This document shows positions 7,890-16,152 of a stretch of 64,000 nucleotides of DNA, one piece after another. Position 1 is the stretch's first letter; the number at the start of each line of letters is the position of its first letter. The stretch lies in assembly GCA_910588285.1 (NCBI GenBank), contig CAJUQB010000014.1, forward strand, positions 3,820-67,819. The letters run 5' to 3'. Source of the stretch: an uncultured Lachnospiraceae bacterium. Its GTDB lineage: Bacteria > Bacillota > Clostridia > Lachnospirales > Lachnospiraceae. The translations under genes were made by a program, and so were the position numbers. Under the pieces are notes generated by a model. That model saw only the letters and a program-made list of their open reading frames with translations, was not told the origin of the DNA and did not search any database.

Positions 7890-8443
7890 AGCATGTTTAG
7901 CTTTCTGGCAGCTGTGCGTTACACTTTGTGGGAGATTTGGGCCAAATGAAGGGTGCATAGCGGGCTATGTAACCTGAATTTGGTCCGAATATACCGCAAA
8001 GTGGGGCGTGAAAGGCATTGGGAATAAGATGGGCACATCCCAAAAAGGTATTAGGGCAGGCCGCATATTTTAGTGCCTAGCGTAAGAAGGGGTTTATCAC
8101 AAAAGTTCTGGTCAGATGCCGGAAAAGGCAGAAAAGCCTGGTTTTGTGGTAAGCCCTGCTTTTGTTTTTGACACGCAAAAATCCAGTAACAGCAAGGAAA
8201 ACAGGAGATGGCGCCCGAATATCTGCAAGCGTAATTATGCACATATTACAAAAATGAAGGACTTTTGCAGGGGCTCTTGATTTGGTCAATTATTCGTGTT
8301 ATGGTACTTATATCATCTAATGTGAGTTCTTTCACGATCTGTTTTTCGGTTCATGGGAATATCCCCAAAGATTCACAGTAGAAGTTAAAATTGAGAATCT
8401 GGCGGGATGCGGTAAGGACGGCAGCCCTGCCGGCAAGGGAGGG
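7890..8443. other. 554-base spacer between copA and the Rpn-type gene
   Basis: It holds a long imperfect hairpin (7922-8003, listed separately) followed by about 400 bases in which I find no convincing gene. Short minus-strand frames at 8051-8289 lack ribosome sites and family resemblance. No clear T-tract terminator follows copA. Confidence 0.5.
7922..8003. repeat. 82-base imperfect inverted repeat / hairpin
   Basis: Outer arms 7922-7947 and 7978-8003 pair at 21 of 26 positions (CACTTTG...CCAAAT against ATTTGG...CAAAGTG); the inner part pairs further around GCATAG/CTATGT. No T run follows, so it is not a plain terminator. It resembles a miniature mobile or REP-like element, or a structured RNA; the sequence alone does not decide. 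Confidence 0.55.
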
Positions 8444-8449
8444 ATGCTG

Positions 8450-9412
8450 GTGAAGATTATCTCACCAAAATATGATTTTTGCTTTAAGGAGCTGATGAGA
8501 AACCCGATAGTCAGAACATATTTTATCAGTGATATTCTGGATATTCCAGTTGAAGAGATTCGGGAAACAAGGCTGTTAAATACTTTTCTGAGAAAAAGGT
8601 ATCATGGGCAGAAATTGGGTATACTGGATATATTGGTGGAGCTTACAGACGGAACGAGGATCAACATTGAACTGCAGGCAAGGATTCAGGATGCATGGGA
8701 TAAGCGCAGTATTTTTTACCTTGCCAAAACATATGTGGAGCCTCTTTCGGCTGGTGAGAATTACAGCCATCTGAACCGCTGTATCCATATCAGCCTGTTG
8801 GATTATAATCTGACAGATCGGGAGGAGTATCATACTGTTTACCGTCTGCGTGATAAGAATGGGTGTGAGTATTCGAACCTGTTGGAGGTGCACGTAATAG
8901 AATTGAATAAAGAGCTGAAAGGGAATGACAGGGTAGATGACTGGATACGTTTGTTTCAGGCTGTGAATGAGGAGGATTTGAATATGATAAGTGAAAAGAG
9001 CGTCGGTTTGCGGGAAGCAGTGAGAGAATTGAAGGAAATGAGCCTTACCAGACGTATGCGCCTGATTTATGAGGCACGCCAAAAAGCGATACGTGATCGC
9101 TATGCCGAGGATGAGTATGTGCGGAAGCATGCTGCGGAAGAAGGCTATCAGAATGGGTTTCAATTGGGAATAGAGCAAGGAATGGAACAGGGAATAGAAC
9201 AAGGAATAGAACAGGGGATAGAACAAGGAATGGAACAAGGAATAGAACAAGGAATAGAACAGGGGATAGAACAAGGAAGAGTCGCATTGATTGAGTCCTG
9301 CCAGCAGTTATCTATATCCAGGGAGGTTACAAAACAGATTTTGATAGATAAATTTGCAGCTACAGAAGAAGGGGCTCGGCAGCTTTTAGAAAAGTTCTGG
9401 CATAAATCCTGA
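8450..9412 (+). CDS. Rpn family PD-(D/E)XK nuclease / putative transposase
   Basis: 320 aa. GTG at 8450 is preferred because AAGGGAGG (8435-8442) lies 7 bases upstream and yields the family N-terminus MKIISPKYDFCFKELM; ATG 8444 is only one base from that site. The PD-(D/E)XK core is seen as LDILVELTDG...NIELQ (Asp60, Glu74, Gln76), the D-x(n)-ExQ pattern of the Rpn/PDDEXK_2 group. Members are recombination-promoting nucleases, some of them toxic anti-phage proteins. The C-terminal part is charged and helical, followed by nine tandem GIEQ/GMEQ tetrapeptides (9167-9274). An in-frame internal start with an excellent ribosome site occurs at 8984. The gene stands alone, ahead of the groE promoter. 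Confidence 0.87.
   Translation: MKIISPKYDFCFKELMRNPIVRTYFISDILDIPVEEIRETRLLNTFLRKRYHGQKLGILDILVELTDGTRINIELQARIQDAWDKRSIFYLAKTYVEPLSAGENYSHLNRCIHISLLDYNLTDREEYHTVYRLRDKNGCEYSNLLEVHVIELNKELKGNDRVDDWIRLFQAVNEEDLNMISEKSVGLREAVRELKEMSLTRRMRLIYEARQKAIRDRYAEDEYVRKHAAEEGYQNGFQLGIEQGMEQGIEQGIEQGIEQGMEQGIEQGIEQGIEQGRVALIESCQQLSISREVTKQILIDKFAATEEGARQLLEKFWHKS
8969..9412 (+). other. candidate internal start producing the Rpn C-terminal domain alone
   Basis: GAGGAGG at 8969-8975 precedes an in-frame ATG at 8984 by 8 bases. Translation from it gives a 142-aa protein (MISEKSVGLREAV...) lacking the nuclease core but keeping the charged helical region and GIEQ repeats. Intragenic C-terminal antitoxins of this kind have been reported for E. 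coli Rpn proteins. The codons Glu-Glu-Asp create the ribosome site, so coincidence cannot be excluded. Confidence 0.5.
9167..9274 (+). repeat. nine 12-base tandem repeats (GIEQ/GMEQ) at the Rpn C-terminus
   Basis: Units read GGA-ATA/ATG-GAA/GAG-CAA/CAG and are nearly identical, so the array can expand or contract by slippage without changing frame. Protein length is therefore expected to vary between strains. Confidence 0.92.
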
Positions 9413-9457
9413 TAAATGCAGAAAGTTATAAAAACTTTATAAACTTCCAAAATTATA

Positions 9458-9486
9458 TTGACAAAAAAAACAGAGAGTGTTACTCT
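9458..9486 (+). promoter_or_regulatory. groESL promoter
   Basis: TTGACA at 9458-9463, 17-base spacer, weak -10 TACTCT at 9481-9486. The same arrangement and much of the spacer (CAGAGTGT-like) recur before hrcA at 38072. Confidence 0.7.
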
Positions 9487-9500
9487 AGGTACATAAGTTA

Positions 9501-9527
9501 TTAGCACTCAAAATAAACGAGTGCTAA
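9501..9527 (+). promoter_or_regulatory. CIRCE element (HrcA operator) of groESL
   Basis: TTAGCACTC - 9 bases - GAGTGCTAA, the exact CIRCE consensus, between promoter and groES. HrcA, encoded at 38174 in this window, represses here; stress titrates the chaperonin needed for HrcA folding. Confidence 0.97.
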
Positions 9528-9562
9528 TAAGACAAAACCAGTATCTTAAGGAGGCAGAAATC

Positions 9563-9847
9563 ATGAAGTTAGTTCCATTAGCAGACAGAGTTGTGTTGAA
9601 GCAGTGTGAAGCAGAGGAGACTACCAAGTCCGGGATTATCCTTGCAGGTTCTGCACAGGAGAAGCCCCAGGAGGCAGAGGTTATCGCAGTTGGCCCCGGC
9701 GGCAATGTGGATGGGAAGGAAGTTACCATGCATGTGAAGGCAGGAGATAAGGTTATTTACTCCAAGTATGCAGGAACCGAAGTGAAGCTTGATGGCGAAG
9801 AGTATATCATTGTAAAGCAGAATGACATTCTGGCAGTAGTAGAATAA
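9563..9847 (+). CDS. groES: co-chaperonin GroES
   Basis: 94 aa from ATG 9563 (AAGGAGG at 9549-9555, 7-base gap); the open frame reaches upstream into the CIRCE element but this start gives the standard N-terminus MKLVPLADRVV. The mobile loop region (CEAEETTKSGIILAGSAQEKPQ) and the C-terminal ILAVVE are typical. GroES forms the heptameric lid on GroEL in the cytoplasm. First gene of the CIRCE-controlled groESL operon, 52 bases ahead of groEL. Confidence 0.97.
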   Translation: MKLVPLADRVVLKQCEAEETTKSGIILAGSAQEKPQEAEVIAVGPGGNVDGKEVTMHVKAGDKVIYSKYAGTEVKLDGEEYIIVKQNDILAVVE

Positions 9848-9899
9848 GAATGGAAGCAATTTTGTAATTGTAGACGGATTAAAAAGGAGACGAATTATC

Positions 9900-11522
9900 A
9901 TGGCAAAGGAATTAAAATATGGATCAGATGCAAGAAAGGCATTGGAGGCAGGCGTTGATAAGTTAGCGGATACTGTCAGAGTAACCTTAGGACCCAAGGG
10001 AAGGAATGTTGTCCTTGACAAGTCCTTTGGCGCTCCGCTGATCACCAATGACGGTGTGACCATTGCCAAGGAGATTGAGCTGGAGGATGCTTTTGAGAAC
10101 ATGGGCGCACAGCTTGTAAAGGAGGTTGCCACCAAGACGAATGATGTGGCTGGAGACGGTACTACCACAGCAACCGTTCTTGCACAGGCAATGATTAAAG
10201 AGGGAATGAAGAACCTGGAGGCAGGTGCCAACCCCATTATTCTGCGCCGGGGTATGAAGAAGGCAACGGAGAAGGCAGTGGAAGCACTGATTGCTATGGG
10301 TCAGAAGGTAGACGGCAAGAACCATATTGCCAAGGTTGCAGCTATCTCCGCCGGGGATGAGACAGTCGGGAACCTGGTAGCAGACGCTATGGAAAAGGTA
10401 TCCAATGATGGTGTGATCACCATCGAGGAATCCAAGACCATGCAGACAGAGCTTGACCTGGTAGAAGGTATGCAGTTTGACCGCGGTTATATTTCCGCAT
10501 ATATGGCAACAGATATGGATAAGATGGAGGCAGTTCTGGATGATCCCTATATCCTGATCACGGACAAGAAGGTCAGCAATATCCAGGAGCTTCTGCCAAT
10601 CTTAGAGCAGATTGTTCAGTCCGGACGGAAGCTTCTGATCATTGCCGAGGATATTGAGGGCGAGGCTTTGACCACTCTGATTGTAAATAAGCTGCGCGGA
10701 ACCTTCTCTGTGGTAGCAGTAAAGGCTCCTGGCTACGGCGACAGAAGAAAAGCCATGCTGGAGGATATCGCAATCCTTACCGGTGGCCAGGTGATCTCCG
10801 AGGAGCTGGGGCTTGATCTGAAGGAAGCTACTCTGGATATGCTGGGGAGAGCAAAATCTGTGAAGGTTCAGAAGGAGAATACCGTAATCGTAGACGGGGA
10901 AGGCGATAAGGCTGCCATTTCCGCAAGAATCAACCAGATCCGTGGACAGATTGAGGAGACCACCTCTGATTTTGATCGTGAGAAGCTGCAGGAGCGTCTT
11001 GCCAAGCTGGCAGGCGGCGTGGCAGTGATCCGCGTAGGTGCTGCAACTGAGACCGAGATGAAGGAGAGCAAGCTGCGTATGGAGGATGCTCTGGCAGCTA
11101 CAAGAGCAGCAGTTGAGGAGGGTATCATTGCAGGCGGCGGTTCTGCATATATCCATGCAGCCAAGGAAGTTGAGAAGCTGGCGGAGGAGCTGGAGGGCGA
11201 TGAGAAGACAGGCGCCAAGGTAATCCTGAAGGCTCTGGAGTCTCCGCTGTACTATATTGTAGCCAATGCAGGACTGGAAGGCGCCGTGATCATTAACAAG
11301 GTGCGGGAGTCCAAGCCAGGCGTAGGCTTCGATGCATTCAAGGAAGCGTATGTGGATATGGTAGAGGCAGGCATCCTTGATCCCGTTAAGGTAACAAGAA
11401 GTGCACTGCAGAACGCCACCAGCGTTGCAGCTACCCTGTTGACCACAGAGTCCGTGGTAGCCAACATCAAGGAGGATGTTCCTCCAATGCCCGCAGGCGG
11501 CGGTATGGGCGGAATGATGTAA
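9900..11522 (+). CDS. groEL: chaperonin GroEL
   Basis: 540 aa, standard length. Seen are the N-terminal AKELKYGSDARKALEAGVDKLADTV block, the ATP-binding GDGTTTATVLAQ stretch, the GEGDKAAISARI region, and the Gly/Met-rich C-terminus ending GGMGGMM. AAAAGGAG lies before the ATG. It forms the 14-mer folding chamber with GroES. Controlled from the CIRCE promoter at 9458-9527 and closed by the strong terminator at 11546. Confidence 0.98.
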   Translation: MAKELKYGSDARKALEAGVDKLADTVRVTLGPKGRNVVLDKSFGAPLITNDGVTIAKEIELEDAFENMGAQLVKEVATKTNDVAGDGTTTATVLAQAMIKEGMKNLEAGANPIILRRGMKKATEKAVEALIAMGQKVDGKNHIAKVAAISAGDETVGNLVADAMEKVSNDGVITIEESKTMQTELDLVEGMQFDRGYISAYMATDMDKMEAVLDDPYILITDKKVSNIQELLPILEQIVQSGRKLLIIAEDIEGEALTTLIVNKLRGTFSVVAVKAPGYGDRRKAMLEDIAILTGGQVISEELGLDLKEATLDMLGRAKSVKVQKENTVIVDGEGDKAAISARINQIRGQIEETTSDFDREKLQERLAKLAGGVAVIRVGAATETEMKESKLRMEDALAATRAAVEEGIIAGGGSAYIHAAKEVEKLAEELEGDEKTGAKVILKALESPLYYIVANAGLEGAVIINKVRESKPGVGFDAFKEAYVDMVEAGILDPVKVTRSALQNATSVAATLLTTESVVANIKEDVPPMPAGGGMGGMM

Positions 11523-11545
11523 GCGTAAGCTACAAGCCGTGATAG

Positions 11546-11605
11546 AAAAAGGGATTTCGGCCCTCCAGGCAAATTTATTTGTCTGGAGGCCGAAATCCCT
11601 TTTTT
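11546..11605 (+). terminator. intrinsic terminator of groESL
   Basis: Long stem (AAAGGGATTTCGGCC... paired with ...GGCCGAAATCCCTTT, nearly perfect over more than 20 bp) with an AT-rich loop at about 11572-11580 and a T6 tail. Confidence 0.93.
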
Positions 11606-12144
11606 CGTATTCGGCGCCAGCCGGATAGGCATGTGACGCTCTGCGTCACATGCCTAAGCACGGCGAAAGTACAGAGAGACAAAAAAACCTATCCAGTGAA
11701 AACAAACAAAATTTACAGCAGCAAAAGACCTATCACATCAACGTTTACGATAGCTGCCCGGAAAGGCATAAAAGCGGGATTGAGCTGCCGGAGCCTTCCT
11801 CAAAACGGGGGGAGGGAGCGGAAGGATCTCACAGGGTCAAAAAGAGTCATCAAATGTGCAGTGGAGGAGATGATTCCTGTTGGTGAATTTCAGGACAAAT
11901 ATGGCAGCTTCAAGGATCAGGAAGAATGGGAGCAGCATTCCGATGACGTATCCGAGATGAAATTCTTTCATGTTAACGCACATTCCTTTCTGTTATGAAG
12001 TGACTTTTGACTTCAAACTTCTATGGTTCAAAAAAAGCCGATTAAGAATGCGGGATCTGTCACTTTCCGTCAATGGTTCCGGATGTTAAGATAGACTTGG
12101 TTCCAATATTCTTTTCAAATATTAACAGATGAGGAGGAAACAGA
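11606..12144. other. 539-base spacer between groEL and the lipoprotein hydrolase gene
   Basis: Contains a compact hairpin at 11627-11655 and otherwise only short open frames (for example 11579-11998 and 11650-11886) that lack ribosome sites, overlap the terminator or hairpin, and resemble no family I know. I see no clear promoter; GAGGAGG sits before the next gene. Confidence 0.45.
11627..11655. repeat. perfect 13-bp stem, 3-base loop hairpin
   Basis: AGGCATGTGACGC - TCT - GCGTCACATGCCT. No T tract follows; GCCG/CGGC flanks can extend the stem across a small internal loop. It resembles intergenic palindromic repeat units rather than a terminator. Confidence 0.7.
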
Positions 12145-13626
12145 ATGAAAAAAGCGGCAGCTTGGTTACTGGCAGGCAGTCTGTGCATCAGCCTGTTGGC
12201 AGGGTGCAGTAAGGATACGCCTGCATCAACGCCGGAACGAGGTTCCGACACAGCAGAGACGGAGGAAAATGAAGTGAAGCAGCAGGAGAACAAAAAAGAG
12301 GAGCCCAAGGGAATGGAACATGAAGCAGCGGAAAGCACGGCGTTGGTCCTGACTGTAAATCCCAATTATGAGGATGCCAAAAGCTACACCGTAGAAAAAA
12401 ACAGCGGCGATAGGATAGGCGACGGAATTAATAACCCGGCCCGGCGGGGATATACCTTTCAGGGGTGGACGTATGATGAGGAGGGAAGCCAGGGCGTGGG
12501 CCCAGAGGATACTATAGATAAGAATCAAACTATCTATGCATCCTGGGAGGCCTGGGATGCGGCTACGGCGGAATGGATGGATACCGTACTGACTGAGGCA
12601 GAGCAGGCAAGATATATCAGCAATTTTCCAACCGCCTACACAAAGGAGAGCTTTGATGCATATATGACAATGGCAGCCCCGATTTTATTTCTGACCATGG
12701 GCGGCAATGTATTTCCCCAGGAAATGCAGGGGCTGGTATATGGGCTTGCAGGCGCCCGGGAGGCGTTGGAATTGGCGCCGAACGTATCGGATCCGGAGGA
12801 TACCATTTGGTATATCTGGGGGGAAGACATAGCGGCAGAGCCGGAGGCGGGAAGCTACGACTATTATGGAACCTGGGATAATGCAGGATTCAAGCCTTTT
12901 CTTGTGCCCTGTATGCTGGAGAACCAGAATGAGGTGAAGGGAAATATTATCCTGATTTCCGGCGGCGGTTTTGAACAGCGTGCTAACCGGTGGGAAGCCT
13001 ATCCGGCTGCCGGGCGGTTTAACGATCTCGGATATAATTGCTTTATCCTGCAGCGCCGTGTGGCGCCTTCTAAACCTATTGATGCAGGACTTGACCTGCA
13101 GAGAGCTATACGCTATCTGAAATACCATGCCAAGGAGTATGGCATTGCAAAGATCGAGAATCTGGCGGCAGCAGGATATTCTGGCGGCGGTTCCACAATC
13201 ACCTATCAGGTGGAGCAGCTATATGGGGATATCCAGTCTACGGCAATCTATCCGGATTACCAGTGCGATGAGGTAGACGCTGTCAATGCCGACCTTGAGG
13301 CCATGATTATGGTATACAGTGCGATGCCCCTGGAAACGGAGAATCCCAATATTCCGGATGCCTTTGTTGTGGTAGGGATTCAGGACGAGTATGGCCTTGA
13401 ACAGAAAAGTATAGAGGCATTGTCCTGTTATGAGGCTCATGACATCCGCTACGAGGCACATTTCTTTTCCGATGCCGGCCATGGCTTTGGCCAAGGCTTT
13501 GGACTGAATGCCACAGCATATACGGATGAAAATGTGGAAAATGTCAAGGTATGGCCGTCATTGGCAGACCAATTTTTAAGAATTACCTTTGGCCTGGAAG
13601 AAAATATAACGGCCATGGGGCAATAA
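12145..13626 (+). CDS. secreted lipoprotein with InlB-type repeat and alpha/beta-hydrolase domain
   Basis: 493 aa. A lipoprotein signal ends in the lipobox LLAGC (Cys21), followed by a disordered Glu/Lys-rich linker. Residues about 65-135 form one Listeria-Bacteroides (InlB B-type) repeat, recognisable by RRGYTFQGWTYDE...IYASW. The remainder is an alpha/beta hydrolase of the BD-FAE/acetyl-esterase type: oxyanion hole ISGGGF, nucleophile GYSGG with Ser346, Asp414 (GIQDEYG) and His446 (DAGHGFG). This suggests an esterase anchored outside the membrane, possibly deacetylating glycans or xylan; the substrate is inferred only from the family. The AraC regulator directly downstream on the same strand is a plausible controller. 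Confidence 0.85.
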   Translation: MKKAAAWLLAGSLCISLLAGCSKDTPASTPERGSDTAETEENEVKQQENKKEEPKGMEHEAAESTALVLTVNPNYEDAKSYTVEKNSGDRIGDGINNPARRGYTFQGWTYDEEGSQGVGPEDTIDKNQTIYASWEAWDAATAEWMDTVLTEAEQARYISNFPTAYTKESFDAYMTMAAPILFLTMGGNVFPQEMQGLVYGLAGAREALELAPNVSDPEDTIWYIWGEDIAAEPEAGSYDYYGTWDNAGFKPFLVPCMLENQNEVKGNIILISGGGFEQRANRWEAYPAAGRFNDLGYNCFILQRRVAPSKPIDAGLDLQRAIRYLKYHAKEYGIAKIENLAAAGYSGGGSTITYQVEQLYGDIQSTAIYPDYQCDEVDAVNADLEAMIMVYSAMPLETENPNIPDAFVVVGIQDEYGLEQKSIEALSCYEAHDIRYEAHFFSDAGHGFGQGFGLNATAYTDENVENVKVWPSLADQFLRITFGLEENITAMGQ

Positions 13627-13726
13627 GCACCCTATTTGTCCAGACAGAGGCGGCTTTTTTTGCAAGCTGTCTCCGGCAAACCATGACTATGAAAAGGGGC
13701 AGGGAAATAATGAAGATGGAAAGGAA

Positions 13727-14611
13727 ATGATAAATTTTCGGTGGGATCATTCGGAAAATTTTTTCCGGTTTCTGAAGCACCCCAATTATTTCCCGCCTAT
13801 CAGGTTTTCCGGTGATTATATCAGTATGGGGTATATGCTGAAGGGCGTTGGCGTGATCTGGCACAGGTATCAGGGCAAGGAGGAACGCATCGTTTTACAG
13901 GAGGGAGATTTTTTTGCATTTGCCCCGGAAAGCATTCTGATGAACGAGATATACGAACCGGAAAATATTCTGCTGGATGTGTCCATGTCGACGGATGTCT
14001 ATAAGAGTTATTTTTTAAGCGCTATGGGCAGAGGCGGCCTGACAGAGTTTATGGTCAATATGGTATGTCAGGATACGATGCCCGGGTATATATTATTTCA
14101 TACCCATGCCGATAAAAAAATCCGGCAGTTATTTTACTGGGCCATGCTGGAGCATCTGCAGGAATCCGAGGAAGCCTATGATCTGGTGGCCCTGTATATG
14201 GAGCTTATTTTTGCAAATATACAGAAATACCACAGCCAGGACGCAGAAATGCATTTTGCAGGCCAGCGGGCAGTCAGCCGAATGCCGGAGTTCTACACCT
14301 ATCTGCAGGCAAACTGTGCGGATTTTTCCATGGAAGCCATGGCCAGGCATTTCCATTTCTCGGCATCTTATATCAGCCGGTGCTTTAAAAGATATGCCGG
14401 AAAAACCATACGGGATATTCTGATTGATATGCGTATGGAGCTGGCTGAAAAAATGCTGCGGGATACAGATATTGGGATCTGTGAAATTGCGGAGCAGGTG
14501 GGATATCAGGATCCCTCATATTTCATTGAAGCATTTAAAGCAAAACGGCAGGTGACGCCATTCCGATTTCGGAAAATGAAAAGAGAGGGATACGGTTTTC
14601 CGGAAGGATGA
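13727..14611 (+). CDS. AraC family transcriptional regulator
   Basis: 294 aa. The N-terminal half (about 1-160) looks like a cupin sensor domain (FSGDYISMGYMLKGVGVIWHRYQGKE...LQEGDFFAFAPES). The C-terminal 100 residues contain two helix-turn-helix motifs typical of AraC/XylS (FSMEAMARHFHFSASYISRCFKRYAGKT, and IAEQVGYQDPSYFIEAFKAKRQVTPFRFR). AAAGGAA lies before ATG 13727. It follows the lipoprotein hydrolase gene by 100 bases and probably answers to a sugar or related ligand to control that gene; that pairing is inference from position. It ends in a bidirectional terminator. Confidence 0.9.
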   Translation: MINFRWDHSENFFRFLKHPNYFPPIRFSGDYISMGYMLKGVGVIWHRYQGKEERIVLQEGDFFAFAPESILMNEIYEPENILLDVSMSTDVYKSYFLSAMGRGGLTEFMVNMVCQDTMPGYILFHTHADKKIRQLFYWAMLEHLQESEEAYDLVALYMELIFANIQKYHSQDAEMHFAGQRAVSRMPEFYTYLQANCADFSMEAMARHFHFSASYISRCFKRYAGKTIRDILIDMRMELAEKMLRDTDIGICEIAEQVGYQDPSYFIEAFKAKRQVTPFRFRKMKREGYGFPEG

Positions 14612-14642
14612 AAGGGCGCAGCCTACAGGTTGCGCCCTTTTC
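14611..14642. terminator. bidirectional terminator between the AraC gene and argG
   Basis: AAAGGGCGCAGCC - TACA - GGTTGCGCCCTTTT: a 13-bp stem with one G-T pair, A run on one side and T run on the other, serving the convergent genes. Confidence 0.9.
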
Positions 14643-14662
14643 CTGGAAATACCGGATGTTGT

Positions 14663-15886
14663 TTACTGATTTTTCAGAGCCTCCGCCATCTTCAATGCCC
14701 GCACCTTTAAGGGCAGTCCGAACAGGGTGATAAACCCGTCCGCATCATGATGGTCATACAGGTCTCCGGTGGTGAAGCTTGCCAGGGACTCGCTGTAGAG
14801 GGAGTAGGGAGAGGTGGTTCCGGCCTTGATGATATTGCCCTTGTAGAGCTTGAACTTCACCTCGCCGGTCACATACCTCTGGGTGGATTCCACAAAGGCC
14901 TGGACAGCCTCCCGAAGGGGTGTGAACCATTTTCCTTCGTATACGATCTGGGCCATCCGGTTGCCCATGTCCTTCTTTACCTCCATGGTGGCCCGGTCGA
15001 GAACCAGCTCCTCCAACTGCTGGTGAGCCTCCATCAGGATCGTTCCGCCGGGGGTCTCATACACGCCCCGGGACTTCATGCCAACCACGCGGTTCTCCAC
15101 AATGTCCACAATGCCGATGCCATGCCTGCCGCCCAGATCATTGAGGGTGCGGATGATATCAGATACCTTCATCTCTTTGCCGTTGACCGTCTTGGGCACG
15201 CCTGCCTCAAAGGTCATGGTCACGTACTCCCCTTCATCAGGAGCTTTTTCCGGGGAAACGCCAAGCACCAGCAGATGATCGTAATTGGGTTCTGCTGCCG
15301 GGTCCTCCAGCTCCAGGCCCTCGTGGCTGATGTGCCACAGGTTTCGGTCACGGCTGTAGCTGGAATCTGCGGAGAAGGGCAGGTGAATGCCATGCTGCTT
15401 ACAGTATTCGATCTCATCCTGCCGGGACTGCATGGTCCACACATCGGTCATACGCCAGGGGGCGATGATCTTCAAGTCAGGAGCAAGTGCTTTGATGCCC
15501 AGCTCAAAACGAATCTGGTCATTGCCCTTGCCGGTGGCGCCATGGCAGATGGCAGAAGCCCCTTCCTTTCTGGCAACCTCCACCAGACGCTTGGCAATGC
15601 CCGGACGGGCCATGGAGGTGCCTAAGAGATATTTGTTCTCATAGACAGCGCCGGCCTGGACGCAGGGCATAATGTAGTCATCGCAGAACTCGTCGGTAAT
15701 GTCCTCAATATACAGCTTGCTGGCGCCGGAAAGCTTCGCGCGCTCCTCAAGGCCGTCAAGCTCCTCCCCCTGGCCGCAGTCAATACAGCAGCAGATTACT
15801 TCATAATCAAAATTCTCCTTCAGCCAGGGAATGATCGCAGTGGTATCAAGCCCGCCGGAATATGCCAAAACAACCTTTTCTTTCAT
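14663..15886 (-). CDS. argG: argininosuccinate synthase
   Basis: 407 aa from ATG 15886 (GGAGGAG just upstream); the frame extends 13 codons further but this start gives the family N-terminus MKEKVVLAYSGGLDTTAIIPWL. The PP-loop ATP site is SGGLDT, and TGKGNDQIRFELG and SRDRNLWHISHEG are family signatures. It condenses citrulline and aspartate to argininosuccinate with ATP in the cytoplasm, the penultimate step of arginine synthesis. It is divergent from argC-argD across a 371-base control region. argH and argF are not in the window. Confidence 0.97.
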   Translation of the reverse strand: MKEKVVLAYSGGLDTTAIIPWLKENFDYEVICCCIDCGQGEELDGLEERAKLSGASKLYIEDITDEFCDDYIMPCVQAGAVYENKYLLGTSMARPGIAKRLVEVARKEGASAICHGATGKGNDQIRFELGIKALAPDLKIIAPWRMTDVWTMQSRQDEIEYCKQHGIHLPFSADSSYSRDRNLWHISHEGLELEDPAAEPNYDHLLVLGVSPEKAPDEGEYVTMTFEAGVPKTVNGKEMKVSDIIRTLNDLGGRHGIGIVDIVENRVVGMKSRGVYETPGGTILMEAHQQLEELVLDRATMEVKKDMGNRMAQIVYEGKWFTPLREAVQAFVESTQRYVTGEVKFKLYKGNIIKAGTTSPYSLYSESLASFTTGDLYDHHDADGFITLFGLPLKVRALKMAEALKNQ

Positions 15887-15944
15887 GATTTCTCCTCCGT
15901 TTTCTATCATTGCAATATGATTCATGGTTTTTGCACATAGGAAT

Positions 15945-15973
15945 AATATACATCATTGCTTATAAAAATTCAA
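15945..15973 (-). promoter_or_regulatory. argG promoter
   Basis: On the minus strand TTGAAT, 17-base spacer, TATATT. The -35 lies within TTGAATTTTTATAAG, which resembles half of an ARG box. Confidence 0.65.
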
Positions 15974-16117
15974 GTGAAAAAATATACATTTTGGAAAAAT
16001 AAATATGCATAAATATGTACAAAACAACGATATATCTTAAAAAGTATGCATATATATTTAATAAGGTAAATAAAGTTCCTATTCTGGAGAAACAGGAAAT
16101 TGTGTAGAAATCAGGGC

Positions 16118-16146
16118 TTGCATCTTTTGCGGAATGAATGTATAAT
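16118..16146 (+). promoter_or_regulatory. argC operon promoter
   Basis: TTGCAT at 16118-16123, 17-base spacer, TATAAT at 16141-16146: close to consensus and about 110 bases before argC. Confidence 0.75.
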
Positions 16147-16152
16147 TATGCA
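16135..16152 (+). promoter_or_regulatory. candidate ArgR box overlapping the argC -10
   Basis: TGAATGTATAATTATGCA resembles the ARG box pattern (TGAAT-AT-rich-ATTCA) and covers the -10 element, the expected place for repression by arginine-bound ArgR. The match is imperfect and argR is not in the window. Confidence 0.4.

Noticed and set aside
8051..8289. Short minus-strand frames in the copA-Rpn spacer
   Set aside because: No ribosome site, mutually overlapping frames, no recognisable protein pattern.
11579..11998. 139-aa plus-strand frame downstream of groEL
   Set aside because: Starts inside the groEL terminator stem, passes through a perfect hairpin, has no ribosome site and no recognisable domain.
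13640..13680. AGACAG...CTGTCT inverted repeat as terminator after the lipoprotein gene
   Set aside because: The T run lies in the loop, the stem is 6 bp and interrupted; support is too weak.
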